Source: Azospirillum sp. B21 (GTDB lineage Bacteria; Pseudomonadota; Alphaproteobacteria; Azospirillales; Azospirillaceae). Taken from it: DNA of 64,000 nucleotides. The position numbers and the translations under genes were made by a program. The stretch lies in assembly GCF_008364825.1 (NCBI RefSeq), contig NZ_VTTO01000001.1, positions 310,001-374,000 of the forward strand. Direction: 5' to 3'. This document shows positions 37,251 to 46,772 of the stretch, one piece after another. The notes beneath the pieces are model-generated. The model was not told where the DNA came from, ran no database searches, and saw nothing but the letters and a program-made list of their open reading frames with translations. The stretch's first letter is position 1. Each line of letters begins with the position of its first letter.

Positions 37251-38035
37251 ACAAGCCCTTCAGCCTGCATCACGCCGCCCGCCTCCTGACACTGATCTCA
37301 GCCATCGCCTTATCCGCTCCCGCATTGGCCGCCGATCCGGCAGCCTCGGCGCAATGCCAGCTGCCGCGCGGCGATGCGGCATTGTCGGCCCCCCTGCCGC
37401 AGCTGTCCCAGCGCATCGCGACCGGCGCGCCGATCCGCATCGTCGCCATCGGCTCCTCCTCCACCGCCGGGGCGGGGGCGAGCGCGCCCGACAGGACCTA
37501 TCCGGCCCGCCTCGCCCATTATCTCGCCGAGCGCTTCCGCAACGCGGACATCGCGGTGCTGAACCGCGGCATCAACGGCGAGACCGACGACCAGACCGAA
37601 AAGCGGATCGATGCCGACGCGCTGGGCGCCAGGCCCGATCTGGTGATCTGGCAGGTCGGCGCCAACACGGTGCTGCGCGACGGCGACCAGGGCCTGAGCG
37701 AGCGTTCGGTCCGCCAGGGGGTGGAACGGCTGCGCGCTGCCGGGGTGGACGTGGTGCTGATGGACCTGCAATACGCGCCGAAGATGCTGGACAAGACCGG
37801 CGTCGCCCCGATGCTGGCGCGCATCGCCGGGATCGCCGTCGATCAACGTGTCGGCCTGTTCCACCGGTTCGACGTGATGCGGTCGCTGGTGGAGAAGCGG
37901 GGGATGGCAGTCACCGACCTGATCGGACCGGATGGCGTCCACCAGAACGACGGCGGCTACGACTGTGTCGCCCGCTTGCTGGCGATGGGGATCGAGGACG
38001 CGGTGCGCGTCCATGAGAGCGGGGTGAAGCGGTAG
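37247..38035 (+). CDS. Periplasmic SGNH/GDSL hydrolase, catalytically complete
   Basis: The 262-residue product has a signal peptide (MNKPFSLHHAARLLTLISAI ... ALAA). SGNH blocks are 'VAIGSSSTAGAGAS' (nucleophile S71), 'LNRGINGETDDQ' (Gly), 'WQVGANTVLRDG' (G-x-N, N140) and 'IGPDGVHQNDGG' (D229, H232). Family members hydrolyse or transfer acyl groups on glycans. The start must be TTG at 37247, overlapping the previous stop (TTGA): the next in-frame ATG is deep in the fold, and the signal peptide begins exactly here. With OpgC and the pseudo-SGNH it forms a three-gene operon. Confidence 0.88.
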   Translation: MNKPFSLHHAARLLTLISAIALSAPALAADPAASAQCQLPRGDAALSAPLPQLSQRIATGAPIRIVAIGSSSTAGAGASAPDRTYPARLAHYLAERFRNADIAVLNRGINGETDDQTEKRIDADALGARPDLVIWQVGANTVLRDGDQGLSERSVRQGVERLRAAGVDVVLMDLQYAPKMLDKTGVAPMLARIAGIAVDQRVGLFHRFDVMRSLVEKRGMAVTDLIGPDGVHQNDGGYDCVARLLAMGIEDAVRVHESGVKR

Positions 38036-38090
38036 GGGGCTCTCAGAGCCCCTCTCTCCGGGAAGTCTCCCTCTCCCCCGGGGAGAGGGG
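38036..38090. terminator. Hairpins between convergent SGNH and YkgJ genes
   Basis: GGGGCTC-TCA-GAGCCCC (38036-38052) directly after the SGNH stop, then CCCTCTCCCC/GGGGAGAGGG (38069-38089). The second resembles one arm of the family A repeats. No T tract, so termination is inferred from position and pairing. Confidence 0.5.
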
Positions 38091-38094
38091 ATTA

Positions 38095-38478
38095 TCACCG
38101 CTGCATCATCGCGCTTTCCTTGCCGCAGAGGAAAAACACCTTCGAATAGACCTTCAGCAGCGCGTCGGTCAGCGCCTGGACCTCCGGGCTGCCCATGGCG
38201 CGCGGCTTGGCGGGGTCGACATGCAGGACGCAGCTGTCCTTCACATCGTTGAAGGCGGCCAGCGCGTGGATGCGGTCGGGGCGGAACTCGTCGGGGAAAT
38301 TCTCGTCCATCAGCCAGAAGCACTGGAAGTTCCGGCAGGATTGCGGCCGCTCCTCGTAGATCGAGCAGCCCTTGCCCTGGTCGCAGGACGCGCACCATTT
38401 GGCCGCGGGCTTCTTCAGCTCCGGCACCCCCATCAGCTTGCAGCAGAGGGTGCATTCACCGCAGGTGCGGTCGGACAT
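38095..38478 (-). CDS. YkgJ-type cysteine cluster protein
   Basis: The 127-residue product has eight cysteines in the N-terminal half: 'CGECTLCCKLMGVPEL', 'KWCASCDQGKGCSIYEERPQ' and 'SCRNFQCFWLM'. This is the pattern of the YkgJ/Fe-S or zinc cluster family (C-x2-C-x2-CC ... C-x2-C-x4-C ... C-x4-C). The metal and role are unknown for most members. It overlaps nothing and is followed upstream by the GGDEF-EAL gene on the same strand with a 34-base gap, so co-transcription is likely. Confidence 0.88.
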   Translation of the reverse strand: MSDRTCGECTLCCKLMGVPELKKPAAKWCASCDQGKGCSIYEERPQSCRNFQCFWLMDENFPDEFRPDRIHALAAFNDVKDSCVLHVDPAKPRAMGSPEVQALTDALLKVYSKVFFLCGKESAMMQR

Positions 38479-38512
38479 CACGCAAACTCCAAATCAACGG
38501 CTCGCAGCGGCC

Positions 38513-40666
38513 TTAAGCCGGTGCTGGCAGGGCGATGTGCTCGTCTTCGGCGGCCAGCAGCCTCTCCACCGCTTCCGGCAGGGCCGGGCGGGCGAAGTGA
38601 TAGCCTTGGGCGTACTTGCACAGACCGCGCAGATACACCGCTTCGTCCGCCGTTTCCACCCCTTCCGCCACGGCGTCGAGCCGCAAAATGGTGGCAAGGC
38701 CGGCGATGACCTGGACGATGGCGGCGTTGCCCTCCCCCGTCGACACCGCGCGGACGAAGCTGCGGTCGATCTTCAGCACATCCACCGGCAGCTTGTGCAG
38801 ATAGGCCAGCGAGGAATAGCCGGTGCCGAAATCGTCGATCGACAGCCGGACGTCCATGTCGCGGATGCTCTGCATCAGCATCCGGCATTCGTCCGGGTCC
38901 TGCATCAGCAGGCTTTCGGTCAGTTCCAGCTTCAGGCTGGACGGCGGGATCGGCACGGCGTCCAGCAGGTCGCGCACCGCCCCGACCAGATCGTCGTCAC
39001 GGAATTGGCGGGTGGAGACGTTGACGCTCATGAACAGCGGCACGGGCCTCGGGAAGCGCGCCTGCCAAAGTGCCAACTGCCGCACCGCCTCCCCCAATGC
39101 CCAGCGGCCCATCGGCGCGATCAGGCCGGTCTCCTCGGCCAGCGGGATGAACTCCGCCGGCGGGACCAGTCCGCGGTCGGGGTGGTTCCAGCGCATCAGC
39201 GCCTCGAAGCCGGCGATGGCCCCGGTCTCCAGCAGGACGATGGGCTGGTAGTGCAGGCAGAGCTGGCCCTGTTCCAGGGCGGCGCGCAGGTCGGCCTCCA
39301 TCCGCATGGCGGCCATCGCCTGACGGCGGAGGTTGGCGTCGAAGACGTCGATGCGCGCACGCCCGCCACTCTTGGCGCGGTACATGGACAGGCTGGCGTC
39401 GCGCAGCATGTCCTCCGCCCGGTCGTAGCCGGTCTGGCTCAGCGCCACGCCGATGGAGGCGGTCAGCACGAGGTCGCGGCCCTCCTCCAGCGTGATGGGA
39501 CGGGAAATGGCGCGTGCCATGCGCTCCGCCGCCTCCAGCGCGTCGCCGGCATCGTCCAGCTCATCCACCAGCACGGCGAACTCGTCAGCGGACAGGCGGG
39601 CCAGCGTGTCGCCGACGCGCCGGCTGGTGTCGAGCCGCTTGGCGATGATGCGCAGTACGCGGTCGCCGGCACTGCTGCCCAGCGCGTCATTGATCGCCTT
39701 GAAGCGGTCCAGGTCGATGATGATCGCGGCGAAAGGCCGGGCGCCGGCCCGGCGGTTGCGGTCCAGCGCCTGCCCGATGCGGTCGAGCAGAAGCGTGCGG
39801 TTGGGCAGCCCGGTCATGGCGTCGTGGACGGCATCGAACAGGATCTGCTGTTCGGCCTTTTTGCGCGCGGTGATGTCGGTCATCGAACCGGCCATGCGGA
39901 CGGCGCCGCCCTTTTCGATGCGCGCCTTCTCATTGCGCACGGCCAGCCCGCGCACCAGCATCCACATCTCCTGCCCGGCTTTGTCGCGGATGCGGAATTC
40001 GTGCTGAAGGTGCGGACGCTCTCCGGCCAGATGCAGGTTGATCGCGGTTTGCAGCCCGTCCAGGTCGCCGGGCAGGACGCGGCGGAACCACTCGTCGATG
40101 GTGTCGCCGATCTCGGCATCCTCATAACCCAGCATCGCCTTCCAGCGCGGGGAGTAGTAGACCTCGCCGCTGTCGATGTGCCAGTCCCACAACCCATCGG
40201 CGGCACCGGCGGCGGCGAGCGCATAGCGCTCCTCGCTCTGGCGCAGGCGCTGTTCGGCGAGCTTGCGGTCGGTGATGTCGGCGACGGAGCCGACCAGCCG
40301 GATCGGATACCCGGTATCGTCCATCACCGCCATGCCGCGGCAGACCAGCCAGCGCCATCGCGGTTTGTCGGCCGACTCGGCGGCGGCATCGGCACGGCGG
40401 ATGCGGTGCTCGATCTGGAAGGGAACAGACAGCCCGACCATCTGCGCTTCGAACGAGGCGTGCAGCCAGTCGATGTCCTCCGGGTGGACCAGCGACAGCC
40501 AGTCGTTCGGCCGGTTGGTCTCGCGGCTGGGATCACCCGGGGGCAGACCAAGGAATTCCTTGAAGCGGGGGGAGAGGTACAGCGTGTCGCTGCGCAGGTC
40601 CCAGTCCCAGACGCCTTCGGAGCCGGCCTTTTCCGCCAGCAGATATCGGTCGATGTTGGTGTTCAA
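38513..40666 (-). CDS. PAS-PAS-GGDEF-EAL protein, predicted c-di-GMP phosphodiesterase
   Basis: Cytoplasmic signalling protein of 717 residues. Domains: PAS1 about 5-125 ('EGVWDWDLRSDTLYLSPRFK'), PAS2 about 145-260 ('DGLWDWHIDSGEVYYSPRWK'), GGDEF about 275-435, EAL about 450-700. The GGDEF signature is degenerate (R-L-S-A-D-E-F), so cyclase activity is unlikely. The EAL site is complete: 'FEALMRWNHPDRG', 'MSVNVSTRQF', 'LELTESLLM', 'IDDFGTGYSSLAYLHKLPVD', 'LKIDRSF' and 'AEGVET'. It should lower c-di-GMP in response to a PAS-sensed signal. The start is TTG (GAGGGG upstream); no ATG fits the conserved beginning. It may affect motility, whose genes follow 4 kb away. Confidence 0.9.
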   Translation of the reverse strand: MNTNIDRYLLAEKAGSEGVWDWDLRSDTLYLSPRFKEFLGLPPGDPSRETNRPNDWLSLVHPEDIDWLHASFEAQMVGLSVPFQIEHRIRRADAAAESADKPRWRWLVCRGMAVMDDTGYPIRLVGSVADITDRKLAEQRLRQSEERYALAAAGAADGLWDWHIDSGEVYYSPRWKAMLGYEDAEIGDTIDEWFRRVLPGDLDGLQTAINLHLAGERPHLQHEFRIRDKAGQEMWMLVRGLAVRNEKARIEKGGAVRMAGSMTDITARKKAEQQILFDAVHDAMTGLPNRTLLLDRIGQALDRNRRAGARPFAAIIIDLDRFKAINDALGSSAGDRVLRIIAKRLDTSRRVGDTLARLSADEFAVLVDELDDAGDALEAAERMARAISRPITLEEGRDLVLTASIGVALSQTGYDRAEDMLRDASLSMYRAKSGGRARIDVFDANLRRQAMAAMRMEADLRAALEQGQLCLHYQPIVLLETGAIAGFEALMRWNHPDRGLVPPAEFIPLAEETGLIAPMGRWALGEAVRQLALWQARFPRPVPLFMSVNVSTRQFRDDDLVGAVRDLLDAVPIPPSSLKLELTESLLMQDPDECRMLMQSIRDMDVRLSIDDFGTGYSSLAYLHKLPVDVLKIDRSFVRAVSTGEGNAAIVQVIAGLATILRLDAVAEGVETADEAVYLRGLCKYAQGYHFARPALPEAVERLLAAEDEHIALPAPA

Positions 40667-40873
40667 GACCCCTCGTCGGACCCGTTGGCGGCCTGCGATT
40701 GGTGGGGCCTCCCACCGTTGAGGTCACGATTGTGGGGGTGGTTTGGTGAAGAATCGGTGAATGCCCTCGACGCGGGCGGTTCCAATCATCACGACCGGTT
40801 CCCTTGGGGAGATTTTTTCCTATATTAGGATAGCTCGCCATCTCCCCTGCCACCTCATCTGCGAACGGCACCG

Positions 40874-41596
40874 ATGGATTGGTCCGATCAGGGAATCGTT
40901 CTGTCCGCCCGCCCCCAGGGGGAAGGATCCGCCGTCGCGACCCTGCTGACGCGTGAGCACGGCCGCCATGCCGGCATGGTGATGGGCGGCCGGTCGGCGC
41001 GCCAGCGCGGCACGCTGGAGCCGGGAACCCTGGTCCATGTCCGCTGGCGCGGGCGTCTGCCGGAGCATCTCGGCCATTTCACCCTGGAGCCGGTGAAGGG
41101 CTATGCCGCCAATTTCTTCGACGACGCCCAGGCGCTGGCCGCCCTGATCAGCGCCTGCGCGCTGGTGGAGGCGGCCCTGCCGGAGCGGGAGGCCCATCCC
41201 GCCCTGTTCGACGGGCTGCTCGCCCTGTTCGACCTGCTGGAAAGCCCGGCCTGGGCGGAGAGCTATGTGCGGTGGGAGATCGGGCTGCTGGCGGAGCTTG
41301 GATTCGGCCTCGACCTCGACCGCTGTGCCGTGTCGGGGGCGAACGACTATCTCGCCTATGTCAGCCCGCGCACCGGCCGCGCGGTGACCGCGTCGGTGGG
41401 CGAGCCTTATCGCGACCGGCTGCTTCCCCTGCCCGATTTCCTGGCCGGGCGCGGCGGCGGCGGGCCGGCTGCGGTGTCCGACGGGCTGCGGCTGACCGCG
41501 CATTTCCTGGAACGCCACGTGCTGAACGGGCCGCTGCCGCCCGCGCGCGAACGCCTAAGAGAACGTTACGCGAACGCGGTAGCGCGCTCATCCTGA
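40874..41596 (+). CDS. recO: DNA repair protein RecO
   Basis: RecO anneals SSB-coated single strands and, with RecR, loads RecA at gaps. The 240-residue product begins MDWSDQGIVLSARPQGEGSA with the OB fold ('GTLEPGTLVHVRWRGRLPEH'), followed by the helical C-terminal domain ('RWEIGLLAELGFGLDLDRCA'). The C-terminal zinc Cys cluster is incomplete, with one Cys in DRCAVSG. The upstream genomic neighbour is divergent; parC follows 21 bases downstream, a typical pairing. Confidence 0.94.
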   Translation: MDWSDQGIVLSARPQGEGSAVATLLTREHGRHAGMVMGGRSARQRGTLEPGTLVHVRWRGRLPEHLGHFTLEPVKGYAANFFDDAQALAALISACALVEAALPEREAHPALFDGLLALFDLLESPAWAESYVRWEIGLLAELGFGLDLDRCAVSGANDYLAYVSPRTGRAVTASVGEPYRDRLLPLPDFLAGRGGGGPAAVSDGLRLTAHFLERHVLNGPLPPARERLRERYANAVARSS

Positions 41597-41617
41597 AACT
41601 GTTAAACCGACCTCATC

Positions 41618-43843
41618 ATGAAGCCGCAAAACCCCGCCTCCGAGATTCTGGAAAAGCCGCTGGCCGACGCGCTCGGCGAGCGCTACCTCAGCTACGCGCT
41701 GTCCACCATCATGTCCCGCTCGCTGCCCGACGTGCGCGACGGGCTGAAGCCGGTGCACCGACGCCTGCTGTTCGCCATGAGCCAACTCCGGCTGGAACCG
41801 ACGACGCCGCCCAAGAAGTCGGCGCGCGTCGTCGGCGACGTGATCGGCAAGTTCCATCCGCACGGCGACAGCTCGGTCTACGACGCGCTGGTGCGATTGG
41901 CGCAGGATTTCTCCGTCCGCTATCCGCTGGTCGATGGACAAGGGAATTTCGGCAACATCGACGGCGATAACGCCGCGGCGATGCGGTACACCGAAGCCCG
42001 CCTGACCGAGGTCGCCAAGGCCCTGCTGGAGGGTATCGACGAGGACGCCGTCGATTTCCGCCCGACCTATGACGGCGACGGCGACGAGCCGGCGGTCCTG
42101 CCCTCCAACTTCCCGAACCTGCTGGCGAACGGGTCCAGCGGCATCGCGGTGGGCATGGCGACCAACATCCCGCCGCACAATGTCGGCGAGATCTGCGACG
42201 CGCTGCGCCATCTGATCAAGCACCGCGACGCGTCGATCGAGACGCTGGTCGGATTCATGCCCGGCCCCGATTTCCCCACCGGCGGCGTGCTGGTCGAGTC
42301 GCGGGAAAATGTGGTCGAGGCCTACCGCACCGGCCGCGGCGCCTTCCGCCTGCGCGCCCGCTGGGAAGTGGAGAAGCTGGGCCAGGGCACCTGGCAGATC
42401 GTCGTCACCGAGGTCCCCTATCAGGTGCAGAAGGCCCGGCTGGTCGAGAAGATTGCCGAGCTGCTGCTGGCCAAGAAGCTGATCCTGCTGGAGGACGTCC
42501 GCGACGAATCGGCGGAGGATGTCCGCCTCGTCCTGGTGCCGAAGAGCCGGAACGTGGATCCCGAGGTGCTGATGGCCTCGCTGTTCCAGGCGACCGACCT
42601 GGAGATCCGCTTTTCGCTGAACATGAACGTGCTGGGCGCCGATCATGTGCCGCGGGTGATGAACCTGCGAGAGGTGCTGCAGGCCTTCCTCGACCACCGG
42701 CACGAGGTGCTGGTCCGCCGGTCAAACCACCGCCTGCGGCAGATCGACCACCGGCTGGAGGTTCTCGGCGGCTATCTCGCCGCGTATCTGAACCTGGACG
42801 AGGTGATCCGCATCATCCGCGAGGAGGACGAGCCGAAGCAGGAGTTGATCCGCGCCTTCACCCTGACCGACGTGCAGGCCGACGCCATCCTCAACATGCG
42901 GCTGCGCAACCTGCGCAAGCTGGAGGAGATGGAGATCCGGCGCGAGCACGACACGCTGACCACCGAGAAGAACGGCCTGCTGGAGCTGCTGGGCGACGAG
43001 ACCCTGCGCTGGAAGCGGATCGCCGAAAGCGTGGCCGAGATCAAGAAGAAGTTCGGCGGCGGCGCGCTGGGCAAGCGGCGCACCGACGTGGCCGACGCGC
43101 CGGCGGTGATCGAGGTGCCGCTGGACGCGCTGGTGGAGCGCGAGCCGGTGACCGTCATCTGCTCCGCCAAGGGCTGGATCCGCACGATGCGCGGCCACCT
43201 GACCGACGCCGAAGCGGAGGACGTGAAGTACAAGGACGGCGACGCCCGCGGCTTCGTCGAGCGGTGCGAGACGACCGACAAGCTTCTTGTCTTCGCCAGC
43301 AACGGCAAGTTCTTCACCATCGGCGTCGACAAGCTGCCGCGCGGCCGCGGCTTTGGCGAGCCGGTGCGGCTGATGATCGACCTCGGCAACGACGTGGACA
43401 TCGTCGACCTGTTCCGCCACCAGCCCGGCCGCACCCTGCTGGTGGTGTCGGAGGACGGCCGCGGCTTCCGCGTGGAGGAGGCGGAGGTGCTGGCCCAGAC
43501 CCGCGCCGGCAAACAGGTGCTGAACCTGGAGGACGGCAAGTCCGCACGCATCTGCCATCCGGTGACCGGCGACACCCTCGCCATCATCGGCAACAACCGC
43601 AAGATGCTGGTCTTCCCGCTGGAGCAGGTGCCGGTGATGACCCGCGGCAAGGGCGTCCAGCTTCAGAAGTACAAGGACGCCAGTGTCGCCGACGTGAAGA
43701 CCTTCACGCTGGCCGAGGGCCTGAGCTGGAGGAACGGCGAGCGGAACTTCAACGTCACCGACCTGACCGGCTGGATGGGCGACCGCGCCGGCCAGGGCAA
43801 GATGCCGCCGAACGGGTTCCCGAAGAACAACCGCTTCATGTGA
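41618..43843 (+). CDS. parC: DNA topoisomerase IV subunit A
   Basis: Cuts and rejoins DNA in the ParC2ParE2 enzyme that decatenates daughter chromosomes. The 741-residue product has the breakage-reunion domain with catalytic Tyr at about residue 124 ('[20 protein letters not shown]'), the quinolone-region '[20 protein letters not shown]', and C-terminal beta-pinwheel blades ('[15 protein letters not shown]', '[20 protein letters not shown]'). It is shorter than GyrA and lacks the GyrA box. parE is not in the window. High confidence. Confidence 0.96.
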   Translation: MKPQNPASEILEKPLADALGERYLSYALSTIMSRSLPDVRDGLKPVHRRLLFAMSQLRLEPTTPPKKSARVVGDVIGKFHPHGDSSVYDALVRLAQDFSVRYPLVDGQGNFGNIDGDNAAAMRYTEARLTEVAKALLEGIDEDAVDFRPTYDGDGDEPAVLPSNFPNLLANGSSGIAVGMATNIPPHNVGEICDALRHLIKHRDASIETLVGFMPGPDFPTGGVLVESRENVVEAYRTGRGAFRLRARWEVEKLGQGTWQIVVTEVPYQVQKARLVEKIAELLLAKKLILLEDVRDESAEDVRLVLVPKSRNVDPEVLMASLFQATDLEIRFSLNMNVLGADHVPRVMNLREVLQAFLDHRHEVLVRRSNHRLRQIDHRLEVLGGYLAAYLNLDEVIRIIREEDEPKQELIRAFTLTDVQADAILNMRLRNLRKLEEMEIRREHDTLTTEKNGLLELLGDETLRWKRIAESVAEIKKKFGGGALGKRRTDVADAPAVIEVPLDALVEREPVTVICSAKGWIRTMRGHLTDAEAEDVKYKDGDARGFVERCETTDKLLVFASNGKFFTIGVDKLPRGRGFGEPVRLMIDLGNDVDIVDLFRHQPGRTLLVVSEDGRGFRVEEAEVLAQTRAGKQVLNLEDGKSARICHPVTGDTLAIIGNNRKMLVFPLEQVPVMTRGKGVQLQKYKDASVADVKTFTLAEGLSWRNGERNFNVTDLTGWMGDRAGQGKMPPNGFPKNNRFM

Positions 43844-43865
43844 GGGGAATGTGGGGGTGCTTGCT

Positions 43866-44020
43866 GGTGCCCCCTCCCTCCCACGGCTTCGCCGCGGGTC
43901 CCTCCCTCCCCCGCCCTCGGCCAACCGAAGGTCGGTCCGATCGCGGTAGAGGGTAGATTTGCATTGCGGCGGCAGTCCCCTCTCCCACCGAAGGTGGGGG
44001 AGGGTTAGGGAGGGGGCACC
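43866..44020. repeat. Inverted-repeat intergenic element, family B, copy 2
   Basis: GGTGCCCCCTCCCT (43866-43879) and AGGGAGGGGGCACC (44007-44020) are perfect 14-base terminal inverted repeats around a 155-base element between convergent parC and the MotE-like gene. The ends match copy 1; the centre differs and carries an extra segment around 43920-43970. Confidence 0.88.
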
Positions 44021-44055
44021 GCCGCGTGACCTCGCCCGCTACGCAACAACACCCC

Positions 44056-45048
44056 CTACTTCGGCACCGTCACCGTCGCCGACAGCGGCACGCGCCGCTC
44101 CACCAATGCCGAGGTGACCTCCTTGGCCTTGACCGGGTCCATGGCGGCCAGGATCGGGGCGGTCTTCTGCTCCTTCATCTTCTGGATGACGCCCAGCAGA
44201 ACCGGCATGTCGAGTTCCTCGAAGATGCGGGCCGCTTCCTTCGGCTTCATCGTCTCGTAGATCTTCACCAGGCTTTCCAACTGGGCGGATTGCTTCTCGT
44301 CGCCCTGGGACATCAGCTTCTGGATGTCGGCGCGGGTCTTCTCCATCTCCGCGACCTTCTGGTCGATCCGCTTCTCGGCGGCGGCCAGCAGGGCTTCGCG
44401 CTGCTCCATCTCCTTGGTGCGGCGCTCGATCTCGGCACGGCGGTCGGCGAAATGCTGAAGCAGTTCCTGGTTGTTGATCGGGCCGAGCGGGACCGGAGGA
44501 GCGTTGGCAGCCGGTGCATTTGGCTGGCCGCTCGACCCGCCGGGAGCCGGCGGGGCTTCCTTGCCGGCGGGCTTGTTGGTGGCGGCGGGGGCCTGGGCAG
44601 GAGCTTGGGCGACGGTCAGGGCGGGAGGGGTCGCCGGGAGAGAGCTTTGCGGCCCTTGGGCGAGGCTGACCGGGAAGTCCGGCAGGCGGGCGTCATGGGT
44701 GGCGAGGCGCCACAGATCGCCGACCCGAACCCCCAGCATCATCACCGCGACGAAGATGGTCAGCGGCAGCAGGCGGAAGCGGAAACCGCGCAGCCGCGCC
44801 CGCAGCCGCTCGGTCAACGGCACGCGCGGCGTCGCAGGCTTGCGCGGCTTGCCCTTGGCCTTGCCCTTCTTCGCCGGCACCTTGCCCGCGGCGGGACGCA
44901 CAGCCGGCAGTTGCGCCTGCTGGGCCGCCGCGAGGGTGGCAGAGGTGCGGACGCCGGTCGGCGCGGCACCGGCGGGGCGGATCACGACCTTCTGTTCCTG
45001 GGATGCCCCCGCCGCGGCGGGCTTGCCGTCACTGGTGCGCATGGTCAT
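44056..45048 (-). CDS. MotE-like flagellar protein (MgtE N-terminal-like domain)
   Basis: The 330-residue product has a basic Ala/Pro-rich N-terminus and one membrane helix (about residue 92-112, 'RFRLLPLTIFVAVMMLGVRV'). A Pro-rich periplasmic linker and a coiled coil follow ('ADRRAEIERRTKEMEQREAL'). The C-terminal MgtE_N-like fold reads 'ESLVKIYETMKPKEAARIFE' and 'DMPVLLGVIQKMKEQKTAPI', as in MotE, the periplasmic chaperone of MotC in rhizobia. It overlaps the upstream DUF6468 gene by four bases and belongs to the fliL-fliM operon. Naming as motE is tentative. Confidence 0.82.
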   Translation of the reverse strand: MTMRTSDGKPAAAGASQEQKVVIRPAGAAPTGVRTSATLAAAQQAQLPAVRPAAGKVPAKKGKAKGKPRKPATPRVPLTERLRARLRGFRFRLLPLTIFVAVMMLGVRVGDLWRLATHDARLPDFPVSLAQGPQSSLPATPPALTVAQAPAQAPAATNKPAGKEAPPAPGGSSGQPNAPAANAPPVPLGPINNQELLQHFADRRAEIERRTKEMEQREALLAAAEKRIDQKVAEMEKTRADIQKLMSQGDEKQSAQLESLVKIYETMKPKEAARIFEELDMPVLLGVIQKMKEQKTAPILAAMDPVKAKEVTSALVERRVPLSATVTVPK

Positions 45049-45674
45049 CCGAGCCCCTTACCGGCATTCTCGATCGCCTGCAGAAGTTCGCGTTCGGCCC
45101 GCGACAGGCTCTCGCCATCACGGGTGATGGGATCGCGTGCCTCGGCCGGCGGTTCGGCGCGGGCGGCGGCGCGCCGCGGCGGCGCGTCCAGCCGGGCCGG
45201 CGGCGGTGCGTGGTCGTCGTGGTCGTGATCATCCTCGACCGGCAGACTGCGCAGCGCCGGGCGCGGCGCCACCATCGGCGTCTTGGCCGGGATGCGCGAG
45301 GCCAGCGCCGGCGCCACGGCGTTGGAGCGCCCGCCATCGCGCCGGCCACCGTCACGGTCACCGACGCTGCCCAGGCGGTTGGCCAGCGCGTCGGCCGCCT
45401 CGATCATGAATTCCAACTCGTCGCGCAGGGTCTGCGCCTTGTTGACGGTGCGCTGAAGATCCTCGCCGGTGTCGCTGGCCGCCTTCTTCAGCGTGCGCAC
45501 GCCGGTCTCCGCCCGCGCCATCGCGTCGTTCAGGCCCTGGATCAGTTCGGCCATCTCGCCGCGGCTCTCGCGCAGCGCGATGATCTGCCGGTTCAGGATG
45601 ATCGCATAGGCGATGGTCGCGGCCAGCAGGCCGACCATCACGACGTCGATGATGATGGAGATCAGCGGACTCAT
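45045..45674 (-). CDS. DUF6468 family flagellar-operon membrane protein
   Basis: The 209-residue product has one N-terminal membrane helix ('ISIIIDVVMVGLLAATIAYA', about 5-24) then a coiled coil ('ESRGEMAELIQGLNDAMARA', 'EDLQRTVNKAQTLRDELEFM', about 35-95). A disordered Pro/Arg-rich tail ends in 'DGESLSRAERELLQAIENAG'. Proteins like this sit between fliM and motE-type genes in Rhodospirillales; function unknown, probably motor assembly. ATGA overlaps join it to both fliM upstream and the MotE-like gene downstream. Confidence 0.8.
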   Translation of the reverse strand: MSPLISIIIDVVMVGLLAATIAYAIILNRQIIALRESRGEMAELIQGLNDAMARAETGVRTLKKAASDTGEDLQRTVNKAQTLRDELEFMIEAADALANRLGSVGDRDGGRRDGGRSNAVAPALASRIPAKTPMVAPRPALRSLPVEDDHDHDDHAPPPARLDAPPRRAAARAEPPAEARDPITRDGESLSRAERELLQAIENAGKGLG

Positions 45675-46744
45675 AACCTCATGACCTCCTGCTTGGGCAG
45701 TTCCTTTTCCAGGCGGACGGCGATGTGCCCGCCCTTGCGCCCCATCCGCCCCTGGAACATCGAGACGTCGCCGCAGCGCAGCTCGATGGCGCCGTCGGGG
45801 GTGGCGTTCAGCAGGATGCGGGTGCCGACGCGCCAGTTCAGCACGTCGTGCAGCGTCATCGTCACCTCGTCCAGCACGGCCGACAGGTCGACGTCCGTCA
45901 CCATCAGCTCGGACGCCAAGTGGGTTTCCCAGATCGAGTCACGGCCGAACTTTTCGCCCATGAACATCTGGAGCAGCAGTTCGCGCACCGGCTCCAGCGT
46001 CGCGTAGGGGATCATCAACTCCAGCCGGCCGCCGCGATCCTCCATGTCGATGCGCAGCTTGACCAACACCGCCGCGTTGGCGGGCCGCGCGATCGTGGCG
46101 AAGCGCGGGTTGGTCTCCAGCCGGTCGAAGCGGAAGGTGACGGGCGACAGCGGATCGAAGGCGGCGGACAGGTCGGACAGCACCACATGGACCATGCGTT
46201 CCACGAGGTTGCGTTCGATGGTGGTGTAGGGACGCCCCTCGATGCGCATCGCCGCCGTGCCGCGCCGGCCGCCCAGCAGCACGTCGACGATGGAATAGAT
46301 CAGCGCGGAATCGACGACCATCAGGCCGTAGTTGTCCCACTCCTCCGCCTTGAAGACCGACAGCATCGCCGGCAACGGAATGGAGTTCAGGTAATCGCCG
46401 AAACGGACCGAGGAAATCTGGTCGAGGCTGACCTCGACGTTGTCGGAAGTGAAGTTGCGAAGCGAGGTGGACATCATGCGGACGAGGCGGTCGAAGACCA
46501 CCTCCAGCATGGGCAGGCGTTCGTAGTTGACCAGCGCCGAATTGACCAGCGCCATGATGCCGGAGTTGTCGCCGTCGCCGGCACCACCCTGGTCGAAGCC
46601 CAGCAGGCTGTCGATCTCGTCCTGGTTCAGGACGCGGGTCGACCCGCCGCCGCCCATGTCGCCGACATCGCCGCTGTCCTCGGCCAATGCCGCCCATTCG
46701 GCGGCAAGCCGTTCTTCCTCGCTCAGTTCACCGGTGTCGCTCAT
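45671..46744 (-). CDS. fliM: Flagellar motor switch protein FliM
   Basis: Forms the C-ring with FliG and FliN and binds phospho-CheY to switch rotation. The 357-residue product has the N-terminal EIDSLLGF-like CheY-binding motif ('VLNQDEIDSLLGFDQG', about 37-52), the middle CheC-like domain ('SVRFGDYLNSIPLPAMLSVF', 'DVLLGGRRG') and the C-terminal FliN-like domain ('LNWRVGTRILLNATPDGAIE'). An acidic N-terminal extension precedes the CheY motif. Operon order fliL-fliM-DUF6468-MotE. Confidence 0.95.
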   Translation of the reverse strand: MSDTGELSEEERLAAEWAALAEDSGDVGDMGGGGSTRVLNQDEIDSLLGFDQGGAGDGDNSGIMALVNSALVNYERLPMLEVVFDRLVRMMSTSLRNFTSDNVEVSLDQISSVRFGDYLNSIPLPAMLSVFKAEEWDNYGLMVVDSALIYSIVDVLLGGRRGTAAMRIEGRPYTTIERNLVERMVHVVLSDLSAAFDPLSPVTFRFDRLETNPRFATIARPANAAVLVKLRIDMEDRGGRLELMIPYATLEPVRELLLQMFMGEKFGRDSIWETHLASELMVTDVDLSAVLDEVTMTLHDVLNWRVGTRILLNATPDGAIELRCGDVSMFQGRMGRKGGHIAVRLEKELPKQEVMRL

Positions 46745-46772
46745 CGGTCCACATCCCCACCTGACCGGGCCC

